Assembly (NCBI RefSeq): GCF_034006335.1
Contig: NZ_JAWDIQ010000001.1
Origin: Paracerasibacillus soli
GTDB lineage: Bacteria > Bacillota > Bacilli > Bacillales > Amphibacillaceae
Length of the DNA: 64,000 bases
Direction: 5' to 3' (one strand)
Shown here in pieces: positions 35,815 to 45,131 of the stretch. The translations under genes and the position numbers were made by a program. Position 1 is the first letter of the stretch; each line of letters begins with the position of its first letter. The notes under the pieces are model-generated. The model was not told the origin of the DNA. It saw only the letters and a list, made by a program, of their open reading frames with translations, and ran no database searches.

Positions 35815-36864
35815 TTACATTTCGCCACTTAATTTAACTAAAATTTTTGCCTGTGATTTATCTGTTGTAAGTGCTTCAAAGCCTTCAGAAACGATATTGT
35901 CCAATTCTATTTGGCTAGTCACAATACTTTGTGGTTTTAATTGACCAGTTCCCATTAAATCAACAGTTTGCTTAAATGATGTAGGTGTATAAGCAATAGA
36001 AGATGTAATTTTTACACCTTTATTTGTAAGTTGAAGTGGATTCCATTCTATCGGTCTAGCGAAAATAGAAACAATGACCATTGTACCACGTGCCTTGGTA
36101 GCCTCAATAGATTGTTTAAATGTTGGTGAAACACCAGCTACTTCAAATGAAACATCGACTCCATTTGGCACTAACTCTTTAATAGCTTGTACAGGGTCTT
36201 GTTCACCAGAATTAATGATATGTGTTGCACCTACTTCTTTAGCCTTGTCCAAGCGAGTTTGTGATAAATCTAGTACGATAATTTTACTTGCACCAGCTGC
36301 TTTTGCTGCAACAATTGTTAATAATCCGATTGGTCCTGCACCAAAAATAGCGACGGTATCTCCAAATTGTAGGGAACCTTCTTTCACAGCTTGTACAGCC
36401 ACTGCTGTAGGTTCAACTAATGCACCGTCTTGTAATGTTAAAGTTTCAGGTAGTATATAAAGACTTTCCTCAGGAACATTTACGTAAGATGTAAAACCTC
36501 CATCACCATGCAAGCCGATGAAGCTAAAACCATCATATGCATCAATATCTTCAGGTTTGTTTCCATAAGTTAAAGTAGGATTTACTACTACTCTATCACC
36601 AGGTTTTACTTTCGTAATCTCGGATCCTACTTCTTCAACAACACCAGAAAATTCATGTCCCATTGTAATTGGAGCTATTTCACCAGTAAGTGGGTCTTTC
36701 TTATCAATAGGAATGAACACAGGGCCTTCTTGGTATTCATGTAAATCACTTCCGCAAATACCTGCCCATGCAACTCTTATTTTAACTTGATTATTTTTTA
36801 ATACCTTTGGCTCTACTTCCTCTATACGGATATCCTTTTGATCATGCCACACTGCTGCTTTCAT
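35815..36864 (-). CDS. bdhA: 2,3-butanediol dehydrogenase (zinc-dependent MDR family)
   Basis: A 349-aa medium-chain dehydrogenase. Catalytic zinc ligands are Cys in WAGICGSDLHEY (~37), His-Glu in TMGHEFSG (~70) and Glu in LVEPTAVA (~152). The NAD-binding GAGPIGLL lies near 175. The structural-zinc four-cysteine lobe is absent and replaced by VNPTLTYGNKPEDIDAYDGF, as in other BdhA-type enzymes. It interconverts acetoin and 2,3-butanediol in overflow metabolism. GGAGGG precedes the ATG. It is monocistronic. Confidence 0.88.
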   Translation of the reverse strand: MKAAVWHDQKDIRIEEVEPKVLKNNQVKIRVAWAGICGSDLHEYQEGPVFIPIDKKDPLTGEIAPITMGHEFSGVVEEVGSEITKVKPGDRVVVNPTLTYGNKPEDIDAYDGFSFIGLHGDGGFTSYVNVPEESLYILPETLTLQDGALVEPTAVAVQAVKEGSLQFGDTVAIFGAGPIGLLTIVAAKAAGASKIIVLDLSQTRLDKAKEVGATHIINSGEQDPVQAIKELVPNGVDVSFEVAGVSPTFKQSIEATKARGTMVIVSIFARPIEWNPLQLTNKGVKITSSIAYTPTSFKQTVDLMGTGQLKPQSIVTSQIELDNIVSEGFEALTTDKSQAKILVKLSGEM

Positions 36865-37128
36865 ATTGATCCCTCCACAATTAAAAGTATTAATATCGCC
36901 TTACAGTTTTAGAATAAACCTATATTATTGAGAGTTCAAGCATGAATGTTCAAGTACACAATATGTTCACAAAATGTGTCGTATACATGATAGAGAATAA
37001 AAGAAGTGAGTATGGCTGATACTGGAATGAGGGTACTAATAATAGTAATAAATTGTAAAAATATGATAAGATAAATAAATATTAATGCTGTGAGGATAGA
37101 AACAGACGATTTGGAAAGAGGACATGCT

Positions 37129-38003
37129 ATGAGTAATATAACGAACCAAAAAAGAACGAATGATTTAAAAAAAGTGTTACGGGGAATAGCAGTTGTAATT
37201 GGAGCATTTATTACTGCATATGGACTAGAAGCGATATTAATTCCTAACAATGTGTCAGATGGTGGCGTTACAGGTCTAAGTATTGTGGCTTCACAATTAA
37301 CTGGATTACCATTAGGAATTCTAATTGGTCTATTAAATATTCCTTTCATATTTTTAGGGTATAAACAAATTGGGAAAAGCTTTGCCATTAATTCCATTAT
37401 CGGCATTGTGTCTTTAGCATTTGGGACGAGCATTATGCATCATATACCAACAATTATTCAAGGGGACACATTGTTAGTAACCGTTGTTGGCGGTATTATC
37501 ATTGGATTTGGAATGGGGTTAGCACTAAGAAACGGTGGTGCATTGGATGGTATTGATATGTTAGCAGTATTACTCTCGCGAAAATTACCGTTTGGAACAA
37601 GTGATTTAATTTTGTTCCTGAACTTGTTTGTATTATTATTGTTTCAACAGTCTTTGGGCTTCAAGGCGCTTTCCTATCTGGGATCGCTTATTATATTGCT
37701 TCGAAAGTAATCCATACAGTTGAAGAAGGTTTGAGTGGTTCAAAAACATTTAAAATTATTACAAGCAAACCCGAATTAATGGTCGAAACAATTCGTGATC
37801 GCTTAGGGCGGAGTGCTACGTATAACATAGTAAAAGGTGGTTACTCCAATGAACAATACAGAGAAATTACTTGTGTCATCAACCGCTTAGAGGATAGTAA
37901 AATGAAAGAAATCATACATGAAATTGATAAATTTGCTTTTGTTGCTGTATACGATGTAGCAGAAGTGAAGGGTGGAAACTTCAAAAAGCATGATATTCAC
38001 TAA
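37129..38003 (+). CDS. YitT-family membrane protein with DUF2179, one frame break
   Basis: About 290 aa after repair. ATG 37129 has GAAAGAGG upstream. Five membrane helices (YitT_membrane), starting AVVIGAFITAYGLEAILIPN with the signature DGGVTGLSI, are followed by a C-terminal DUF2179 domain (ITSKPELMVETIRDRLGRSA). The break is near 37632 in GTATTATTATT, and a one-base insertion restores IIIVSTVFGLQGAF. The family has no firmly assigned transport substrate. Confidence 0.87.
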
Positions 38004-38088
38004 TATGATTTGAAAATCAAACATAGATATTTTGTTACTATGAATAAACAATAAGTATGCTCAAATGCTACATACTAATGCCCATTCT

Positions 38089-38119
38089 AACGTCTAAGTA
38101 TATAAAGTACCTAGGCGTT
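38089..38119 (+). terminator. Terminator after the YitT gene
   Basis: AACGTCTAAGTA pairs with TACCTAGGCGTT (wobbles at three positions), followed by CTTC and T-rich sequence, 86 bases after the stop. Confidence 0.6.
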
Positions 38120-38421
38120 CTTCATGTTTGACTACATGTTATCTTACTTGTAACAAGGGGGTTGAAAGTATACATTTTATTCAGCTTTGTATTGTTAGAT
38201 GTGATTCATCTAGTTGCTTGCACATATTCACTTTCTATGAGTGGCTAATGGAAGTAAGTCGGCAAGATGTTTGGATTTAGGATTGGGGATGGATTACATT
38301 TCGTTACAGATCATGAGTATGAGGATTCAACAAGCTTTTTCTATGAGTCTCCCTTTCGTTAGGAATATTATGTTATGATGGCATAGAAATAAGGAATTTT
38401 GAAGACGGAGGTGAGGAGAAA
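38120..38421. other. Spacer before the pentapeptide gene
   Basis: It holds the promoter of the downstream gene. A 31-codon frame at 38267-38362 (MFGFRIGDGLHFVTDHEYED then a short tail) looks protein-like but lacks a ribosome-binding site; it may be a scar of a lost gene. Confidence 0.3.
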
Positions 38422-39066
38422 TTGTCAAAGATAAAAATGGAACAACCAAAAATTCCACATCATTTACCACATGTTCATTTCCAGGATATATATGATAAAG
38501 ACGAACCATTTATTAATCATTGTACAATATCAAGTTGTACGATTGGTAGGGTAGAAATGGATCGCATTGCATTCTCCCAAGTTGTTTTTAAAAAGGTAAT
38601 ATTTGACGATGTTTCTTTTAAAAATATTGAGTTAACCGATGTTATTTTTGAAAACTGCGATTTGTCCAATGCGGATTTTATGGAAGGTATCATCCATAGG
38701 GTTGTATTTAAAGAATCAAAGATGATAGGGATAAATCTATCAGAAGCTAGTTTGAGGAATGTGCACTTTGATAGTTGTATGTTGAATCTTAGTTGGTATG
38801 GTTACGGGAGACTAAGACAAGTTATGTTCGATCATTGCATACTGAGAAATACAGATTATTACGAATGCAAATTAAATAAAGTTGGTTTTAATGAATGTGA
38901 TATAAATGAAGTAAACTTTTCAGGTACACCACTTAAAGGGATTGACATTAGTAGTTCAACGTTTGATAGCATTACTGTATCCTTGGAGGATTTAGAAGGG
39001 TGCGTCGTTTCAGCAGAACAAGCAATTGGATTTGCTGGAATGTTAGGATTAAAAGTTAAAAGATAA
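38422..39066 (+). CDS. Qnr-like pentapeptide-repeat protein
   Basis: TTG 38422 follows GGAGGTGAGGAG. The 214-aa protein consists of pentapeptide repeats (A/C/S-x-[LFM]-x-x), e.g. VIFENCDLSNADF and NVHFDSCML, forming a right-handed beta helix from ~residue 30 to 185. Its C-terminus, PLKGIDISSSTFDSITV then SAEQAIGFAGMLGLKV, closely follows the chromosomal Qnr proteins of Gram-positive bacteria such as that of Enterococcus faecalis. Those bind DNA gyrase and lower quinolone susceptibility. By inference this could be an intrinsic gyrase-protection determinant. Confidence 0.85.
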   Translation: MSKIKMEQPKIPHHLPHVHFQDIYDKDEPFINHCTISSCTIGRVEMDRIAFSQVVFKKVIFDDVSFKNIELTDVIFENCDLSNADFMEGIIHRVVFKESKMIGINLSEASLRNVHFDSCMLNLSWYGYGRLRQVMFDHCILRNTDYYECKLNKVGFNECDINEVNFSGTPLKGIDISSSTFDSITVSLEDLEGCVVSAEQAIGFAGMLGLKVKR

Positions 39067-39197
39067 TGTTGATGATGAGTGTTGATTTTTAACCGACTGT
39101 TGTTTTAACATATGAATCGTACTGCAATGAAACTGGCAGTGATGCTGGACCTGTTTCTATGAGATAAACTGAGCGTACATCCCAGCTCGTATCAATT

Positions 39198-39235
39198 GCG
39201 CAAGTCAAAAAGTGAACAATCCTTTTGACTTGCGC
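39198..39235. terminator. Hairpin between convergent pentapeptide and NSS genes
   Basis: GCGCAAGTCAAAA (39198-39210) pairs perfectly with TTTTGACTTGCGC (39223-39235). It can serve as a terminator for both convergent genes, although T-runs are short. Confidence 0.7.
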
Positions 39236-39306
39236 TACTTGGAATAATGTAAATATTCATTTTAAGTCTAGTCTATTTAACTTAAAAAAAACTAATATTT
39301 TCAAAC

Positions 39307-40650
39307 CTACCAAACTCCTAATACGTCTAGCATAACTGCAACAATTAAAATAGGTGCAATATAGCGTATCAGGAAAAACCAAACATGAAACACGCTGTAT
39401 TTTATCTTACTACCTCGTTTTAATTCTTCAAAAAGAGCTGACTTTTTCATTTTAACTGAGACAAATACCGCTATTAATAATGAACCAAAAGGCATGAGAA
39501 TATTGCTTACTGTGTAATCTGCAAGGTCAAAGAATGACTTATCAAATAAAGTAAAATCACTTAATAAGCTATACGATAATGCTGAAGGGACTCCAAAAAT
39601 AAATATAGCGATACCGATGATCCATGCCCACTTTTTTCGTTTTGCTTGTTCTCCTTTTGAAATGACGGAAACAATAATTTCCAACATAGAAAATGCAGAT
39701 GTCAATGCAGCAAATAAAAAGACAATGAGAAACGCTACGAAAAATACCATCCCAAATGGTAATTGACTGAAAATAGTTGGCAGTACATGAAATAAAAGTA
39801 CTGGTCCAGCATCAGGTGCAAGTCCAAAAGAAAATACCGCCGGGAAAATGGCTAGACCTGCCAAAAGTACAATTGCAATATTCATTCCAACAATAGAAAA
39901 CGCAGATTTAGGAAGACTTTGCTGTTTTGGTAAATAGGAACTATATGTAATCATGACTGATACTCCAACACTCAGGGTGAAAAAAGATTGCCCCATCGCT
40001 TCTAAAATAGTTTTTGAAGTAACTTTGGAAAAATCAGGCTGAAATAAAAATGATATACCACCTGCAGCACCATCTAATGTAATTGCACGGATGACTAAAA
40101 TAATAAATAGAATAGTTAACGCAGGCATCATGATACTACTTGCACGTTCAATTCCTTTTTGAACACCTTTTGCCACAACAAAAATTGTAAACAAAATAAA
40201 TATAAATTGAACAGATAAACTCACAACAGGGTTTGCAATCGTGTGTTCAAAGACAGAAGCATATTGCTGGCTACTAAGACCATTCAATCCACCAGTTATC
40301 GCTTTTATTAAGTAGATAATAATCCATCCGCCGATGACACTATAAAATGAAAGTAGAATAAAGCAGGTTACCATTCCAAGTATTCCAATGCCATACCATT
40401 TCGTTTTTGGGGCTATATGTTTAAAAGAATTGACGGCATCTTGTTGGGCTGTTCGTCCAATTGTAAATTCCGCCAATAAGAGTGGAAGCCCTAATATAAA
40501 TGTAAATATAAGAAAAATAATTAAAAATGCACCACCACCGTTTTGCCCGGCAATATAAGGGAATTTCCAAATTGCGCCGAGTCCAATCGCGGATCCGGCT
40601 GCTGCTAAAATAAATCCCAATCTAGTGGTAAACTGCTCTCGTTGCTCCAA
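39307..40650 (-). CDS. Neurotransmitter:sodium symporter (NSS) family transporter
   Basis: TTG 40650 is spaced nine bases from GAGGAGG and gives 447 aa; more upstream in-frame starts lack a site. Eleven to twelve membrane helices are present. Helix 1 carries the sodium and substrate site motif AAAGSAIGLGAIWKFPYIAG, with the NGGGAF motif following, as in bacterial LeuT and B. subtilis YocR/YhdH. It likely imports an amino acid with Na+, fitting a salt-tolerant lifestyle. Confidence 0.9.
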   Translation of the reverse strand: MEQREQFTTRLGFILAAAGSAIGLGAIWKFPYIAGQNGGGAFLIIFLIFTFILGLPLLLAEFTIGRTAQQDAVNSFKHIAPKTKWYGIGILGMVTCFILLSFYSVIGGWIIIYLIKAITGGLNGLSSQQYASVFEHTIANPVVSLSVQFIFILFTIFVVAKGVQKGIERASSIMMPALTILFIILVIRAITLDGAAGGISFLFQPDFSKVTSKTILEAMGQSFFTLSVGVSVMITYSSYLPKQQSLPKSAFSIVGMNIAIVLLAGLAIFPAVFSFGLAPDAGPVLLFHVLPTIFSQLPFGMVFFVAFLIVFLFAALTSAFSMLEIIVSVISKGEQAKRKKWAWIIGIAIFIFGVPSALSYSLLSDFTLFDKSFFDLADYTVSNILMPFGSLLIAVFVSVKMKKSALFEELKRGSKIKYSVFHVWFFLIRYIAPILIVAVMLDVLGVW

Positions 40651-40813
40651 ATTATGTATCCTCCTCGTGTAATTAATATTGTCAATTTTCCATGATATGG
40701 ACATGCTTGTCAATGGTAATGTGAAAATATGTTCAAAATGATTTGGAAAGGAAGATTGGCAGTTCATTTGGGTAATAATAATTGAAAGAAGTTTAGGTGC
40801 TTTTATAGAATGT

Positions 40814-40868
40814 TTGACATGGTATACTTGAAAATATTATACTTATATTTACTTTAATCGTTAAAGTA
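40814..40868 (+). promoter_or_regulatory. Promoter and palindromic operator of the marR-MFS unit
   Basis: TTGACA (40814-40819) and TATACT (40838-40843) are spaced 18 bases. TACTTTAA-TCG-TTAAAGTA (40850-40868), a perfect 8-bp-arm palindrome, lies directly downstream over the likely start of transcription. A related half-site follows at about 40873-40884. This is the expected layout for MarR autorepression. Confidence 0.72.
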
Positions 40869-40950
40869 TTTATTGATTAAAGTATTTGGTCTACTTATTT
40901 TAATTTGTCGTCTTCGAAATCCTTATACTATTTTCTAAGGAGCTAACTAA

Positions 40951-41406
40951 ATGAATAAACAAAATGAAGAGCTATTTATCAAATTTCATAAGTTATACTG
41001 GAATTTATCTAGAAACATGACTTATTTTTGGAAAGATGTTTTTAAAAATCATTTTCCTGGGTCACAGTCGGATATTTTATTTTTATTAGAAAGAAGTGGT
41101 CCTAAAAGGATGTCTGAATTGGCTGATCTATTATATTTAACTCCAGGAGCAGTGACGACTTCGTCTAATAAACTCATTGAAAATGGCTATGTATCCCGTT
41201 ACCGTGATCAAGATGATCGTCGGGTTGTTTATTTAGAAATGACAGAGAAAGGCAAACAGATGATGACAGAATTACAAAATGAAGGTCGTAAGTCTATGAA
41301 AGTTGTGTTTAATCACCTATCCAACGAGGATTTGGAGTTTTTTATTAATATGATAGAGGAAGCTTCAACAAATATAAATAATCTACGAAAGGGGGGTAAT
41401 CACTAA
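40951..41406 (+). CDS. MarR-family regulator
   Basis: A 151-aa protein with CTAAGGAG before the ATG. The winged helix-turn-helix covers ~residues 40-105: PKRMSELADLLYLTPGAVTT, then the wing with the family-typical DQDDRRVVYLEMTEKG. It precedes an MFS exporter on the same strand and has an operator-like palindrome at its promoter, so it probably represses both genes and is relieved by an exporter substrate. Confidence 0.9.
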   Translation: MNKQNEELFIKFHKLYWNLSRNMTYFWKDVFKNHFPGSQSDILFLLERSGPKRMSELADLLYLTPGAVTTSSNKLIENGYVSRYRDQDDRRVVYLEMTEKGKQMMTELQNEGRKSMKVVFNHLSNEDLEFFINMIEEASTNINNLRKGGNH

Positions 41407-41580
41407 AATTTCTGATAGGATACAGAAGATGGTGGAGATGATGTAACATGGTTACCTTATCTTTTGAATCATCAACCAAACAATTTAGGATTCCATATAT
41501 CGGATAGGATTCAAGGGGATAAACATATTTCTATAAATATAAATAACGTAATTGCATGTATACATAAAGGGAGATTGATT

Positions 41581-42753
41581 TTGATTATGAGTCGAATGCT
41601 TAAACCAACGATTATTTCTATTGCGATGGCAACCGTTATGGCTGGTGCAGCAATATCACCTGCTCTAGGGTTAATTGCGGCGCAATTTCCTGATGCGGAT
41701 CCAGTAATGATTAAGCTAGTGTTAACAGCTCCATCTTTATTTATTATTCCGTTTTCATTTCTATCAAGTTACTTAACTAAGAAAATATCTAAACGCTCCA
41801 TCGTTCTATGGGGACTAGCTATCTACATACTAACGGGTGTTGGTGCGCAGTTTACCAATTCGATTGAAATGCTTCTAGCCTTCCGCTTTTTACTAGGAGC
41901 GGGTGTTGGTCTCGTCATGCCACTGTCGTTTACTTTAATTAGTGATCATTTTAAAGGAAAAGAACAAGTGAAAATGATGGGGTATAATACTGCTTTTAGT
42001 AATGTTGGTGGTATCGTTACAATGCTTTTAGCGGGATATCTTGCATCGTTTAACTGGCGGGTACCGTTTAATGTATATTGGATAGGTCTTATAATTTTTG
42101 TTCTTGTATTTTTATACTTACCTAAAAACAAACCAATTAAGCCTTTAGATGGAGAAGCAAAGAAAGGGATTCCACTTTCAGTATACGGATTAGCTCTTGC
42201 AGCTTGTGTTATTATGATGGTGTATTATGCGGTTGCCACGAATATGGCCTTATACTTAGAACAGAATCATTTAGGAAATTCAAAAGTAGCAGGTCTCGTC
42301 ATGTCATTCACAACTGTTGGTGGAATGATTACAAGCATTATACTTGTACGACTACAAGACTTATTTAAAAGTTATATCATGTTAGTTAGCTTACTTGTAA
42401 TGGGGATTGCCTTTGGTTTATTGTCTATTAGCAACTCTATTATAGTTGTTTTAGTTAGTGTCTGTTTAATAGGTTTTGGGCAAGGGGTTATTTTCCCGTT
42501 AATCAATGTAAAAACATTAAATAGCGTCGATCCCTCCATAACGGATCGGGTAATTGCAATTGTTTCAAGTCTAATTTATATCGGACAGTTTTTATCACCA
42601 ATCGTGTTTGATTCTATTTCTAGATTGGCTGGAATACCAACCATACGTTTCCAGTATACAGTAATTGCTGCCGGACTTATTATTTCTGTTGTCATCATGA
42701 TGCTTGTTAAGTTTGCAATCAGCAAGGGAAAAACAGCTGTAAAACAGGCTTGA
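41581..42753 (+). CDS. MFS transporter next to marR
   Basis: TTG 41581 (seven bases after AAAGGGAG) or ATG 41587 is the likely start; a longer in-frame extension to 41464 is hydrophilic and lacks a site. The product of about 390 aa has 12 membrane helices. It carries the MFS signatures between helices 2 and 3 (SYLTKKISKRSIVLWGLA) and in helix 4 (LAFRFLLGAGVGLVMPLSFT). It is probably a drug:H+ antiporter controlled by the preceding MarR protein. A terminator follows at 42813. Confidence 0.87.
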   Translation: MIMSRMLKPTIISIAMATVMAGAAISPALGLIAAQFPDADPVMIKLVLTAPSLFIIPFSFLSSYLTKKISKRSIVLWGLAIYILTGVGAQFTNSIEMLLAFRFLLGAGVGLVMPLSFTLISDHFKGKEQVKMMGYNTAFSNVGGIVTMLLAGYLASFNWRVPFNVYWIGLIIFVLVFLYLPKNKPIKPLDGEAKKGIPLSVYGLALAACVIMMVYYAVATNMALYLEQNHLGNSKVAGLVMSFTTVGGMITSIILVRLQDLFKSYIMLVSLLVMGIAFGLLSISNSIIVVLVSVCLIGFGQGVIFPLINVKTLNSVDPSITDRVIAIVSSLIYIGQFLSPIVFDSISRLAGIPTIRFQYTVIAAGLIISVVIMMLVKFAISKGKTAVKQA

Positions 42754-42784
42754 ACGAACTCATTACCGATTATGAGGTTGGACA

Positions 42785-42862
42785 TGGGGCTCTGACCCCC
42801 ATGCCCCATTATAAAAGGATATTTCCTGTCTAGCTGAAATAGCTTGAGGGATTTATCCTTTT
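42785..42862 (+). terminator. Terminator region after the MFS gene
   Basis: A first hairpin, ATGGGG/CCCCAT around CTCTGAC (about 42784-42803), resembles the dispersed repeat core. A second, AAAAGGATA (42813-42821) with TATCCTTTT (42854-42862), is followed by TTAATTT. Confidence 0.65.
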
Positions 42863-43014
42863 TAATTTATGTTAATTCGTTTATGATTAAAAGTCGAAAT
42901 GATATACTTGCTCCATTTTTCTCGAACCATCCTAATATATAAAATCCCAGCGAAACTGCAGATGAAATTAAAGATTGTCATAGGGATAGCTGTGTAATCA
43001 AAATCCCCGGACAT
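42862..43014 (-). CDS. Possible 50-aa membrane peptide overlapping the pyruvate-kinase-like gene
   Basis: ATG 43014 lies inside the last codons of the upstream gene and opens 50 codons beginning MSGDFDYTAIPM. One hydrophobic helix (~residues 10-28) is followed by a basic tail. There is no separate ribosome-binding site, so expression would need translational coupling. I do not recognise it, and it may be spurious. Confidence 0.3.
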   Translation of the reverse strand: MSGDFDYTAIPMTIFNFICSFAGILYIRMVREKWSKYIISTFNHKRININ

Positions 43015-44755
43015 ACTTATGATAATATTCGTGTTGTTTAACAATTAATTGCATCGTTTCTTTTAAGAAATCAACTGCTTTATCTACATAAGTCCCTTTG
43101 TTTAACATCATACAGTCCACAGAACTCCCGATAAATATATCGGCTAATTCCGCTCGCGAAGGAATTCCTTTTTTTGTCAGTCGATCCAATACTTCAGTAG
43201 CAAGAATAGTTGGAACATGGGCTGCTTTACACATGTCTAACATTTCTTGCTGAATGATAGGTAATTTTTCAAAGCCTACTTCAACAGCCAAATCACCCCT
43301 AGCAATCATTACCGCAAACTTAGGGAAATGCAATCCCTGTAATAATATATCTGAAAAGTTATGAATGGCATTTCTCGTTTCAATTTTGGCTACTATTGTT
43401 AGATTTTCTAGAAGAGATTGATGAAGAATTTGATGTAAATAGGCAAGATCTTCAGCCTGTTGTATAAAAGAAATACCTAAAAAATCTGCATGTTTAACAA
43501 TGAAAGGTAAATCATGAATGTCCTGAGCGGTAATAGCAGGTAATTTTATTTTAGTATCTGGCAAATTGATACCCTTATTTTCTTTCACTTTTTTTGGAGT
43601 GCTTGGGTAAATAATGCTCACGATAATGAAATTTTTATCAACGTGGTCCACGATACCATGGATTTTTCCATCGTTGAAATATATATTCTCTCCGGCCTTA
43701 ACATCAGAAAAAATCTGCGGCAGAGTGGTGGAAATCTCAGCAGGGTTATTTTTAGTAGCAGCTTTTCCTTCTATTGATTTTGCTAAATGTATTTTCAAAT
43801 AATCGCCACTTTTTACATATATGTCGACGGGACTGCTTTTTAAAGTTCCAACTTGATATTCATTGCCAGACTGTTCATGCAGTAGCCGAGTGCCTTCTGA
43901 AATATACGTTGTTTTATTAATAGTGACAACATATCCGTATGTATGGCTAGCTAAAATATTAAACTCTCTTTTTCTTTTTTGTACATCCGTAAAATGTAGA
44001 ACATCTCCTGCAGCCAATTGTGGAATGTCTTTATTTATGTTAAGGGGAAGAACAAATTCAAATGAATCTAAATCGTGAATGTGTGTATGATGCTTCATTA
44101 CAAGAATTCCTTTTTTATTATGCAAAGGAAATCCGTAACGATCTTTATTTATTTTAATTTTTAATGGGAAAGTCTTTTTTTTGATTGGGCCAACTCTTAC
44201 TTTTGCTCCAGATAAATCCATGTAAATTTTACACGGATGGGGTAGTTGGTTATGTATATCTTTCTCTATACTTCGAATGAAGTGAATTAATCTTCTCCAA
44301 TCTTCTATTGTTCCATAGGCGCAATTAATGCGAGCAATTGTCATTCCATTTACTAAGAGTTCTTTTAATATTTCTTTGGACGCGTTTATATCTAGTGTTA
44401 CCATTATTTCGGGTTGTCTCGTTTGGTATGAATGGAAAATAGAGCTTTTCCTGTGCTTTGCTGCATTGTATTGCTGTCTGTTGGCTAAAAAGGGAGGTGG
44501 GGCTCCTATACCTAAGTTCAACAATGTTTTATATAATCCTTCTAATATATTGTCAACATTAGTTAATATAAGTCCATTTGCTTTTAAGAACTCTAACAAA
44601 TAAGTATCGATATTATGTTGCAGTTGCTTAAATGCAATTAAATTCAGGGCACTAAACTGTTGATGTGCTGTAGGGTAGTTGACAAGTTTATTCTCTCTGA
44701 ACAAAATAGATTGATAAATTTGCAATAAACGGTATGGTTCATAAAAGGGATTCAT
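42998..44755 (-). CDS. Divergent pyruvate-kinase-like protein
   Basis: ATG 44755 has GAGG at proper spacing. The product of about 585 aa has an extra N-terminal region (~1-115), then a pyruvate-kinase-type barrel split by an enlarged inserted domain (~200-380). Kinase landmarks are ARINCAYGT, DLSGAKVRVG, TIVAKIETR, MIARGDLAVEVG and PTILATEVLDRL. Several positions differ from true pyruvate kinases: the Ser of the metal-site NFSHG motif is Ala, the Thr after DTKG-type Asp is Leu, and the SGETA loop is NKGTY. The C-terminal regulatory domain is missing. It may use another substrate. Confidence 0.75.
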   Translation of the reverse strand: MNPFYEPYRLLQIYQSILFRENKLVNYPTAHQQFSALNLIAFKQLQHNIDTYLLEFLKANGLILTNVDNILEGLYKTLLNLGIGAPPPFLANRQQYNAAKHRKSSIFHSYQTRQPEIMVTLDINASKEILKELLVNGMTIARINCAYGTIEDWRRLIHFIRSIEKDIHNQLPHPCKIYMDLSGAKVRVGPIKKKTFPLKIKINKDRYGFPLHNKKGILVMKHHTHIHDLDSFEFVLPLNINKDIPQLAAGDVLHFTDVQKRKREFNILASHTYGYVVTINKTTYISEGTRLLHEQSGNEYQVGTLKSSPVDIYVKSGDYLKIHLAKSIEGKAATKNNPAEISTTLPQIFSDVKAGENIYFNDGKIHGIVDHVDKNFIIVSIIYPSTPKKVKENKGINLPDTKIKLPAITAQDIHDLPFIVKHADFLGISFIQQAEDLAYLHQILHQSLLENLTIVAKIETRNAIHNFSDILLQGLHFPKFAVMIARGDLAVEVGFEKLPIIQQEMLDMCKAAHVPTILATEVLDRLTKKGIPSRAELADIFIGSSVDCMMLNKGTYVDKAVDFLKETMQLIVKQHEYYHKYVRGF

Positions 44756-44761
44756 CGGCAT

Positions 44762-45131
44762 ACCTCATCCATCATTATTTTTAAAAGCTGTATATAAAAT
44801 GTACAATCTACTATAATTTAATGATATTCTGAGTTTGCCAGAATTATCACTTATTGTAATCAAGCATGTTTGTAGAAGTTTTTTGTGCTGTGTGATAAAA
44901 CCGTTAAGGATAAACACGATTTTTCAAGTTCTGAAGGATTATTACATAGAGCCTGAATATAAGTTTTGTAAAGTTGAAAATATGATTCAAAGCATGCAGT
45001 TTACTGGAGTGAACTTGTAAAAAATAGTAAGGTTGTGAAGTGGACAAAAGCTGTTTTATTTCAGCTTTATAAATCGCCTGACTGACATGTGCATGATATT
45101 AACTTATTTTGACTAGAAAGAGGCTCTAACA
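44762..45131. other. Spacer between divergent genes
   Basis: I find no supported gene, strong hairpin or known operator in these 370 bases. Short frames here have no ribosome-binding site. It must carry the promoters of the two divergent genes. Confidence 0.4.

Noticed and set aside
44835..45020. Open frame of about 61 codons before the AbrB-family gene
   Set aside because: There is no ribosome-binding site and no similarity to a known pattern; likely chance.
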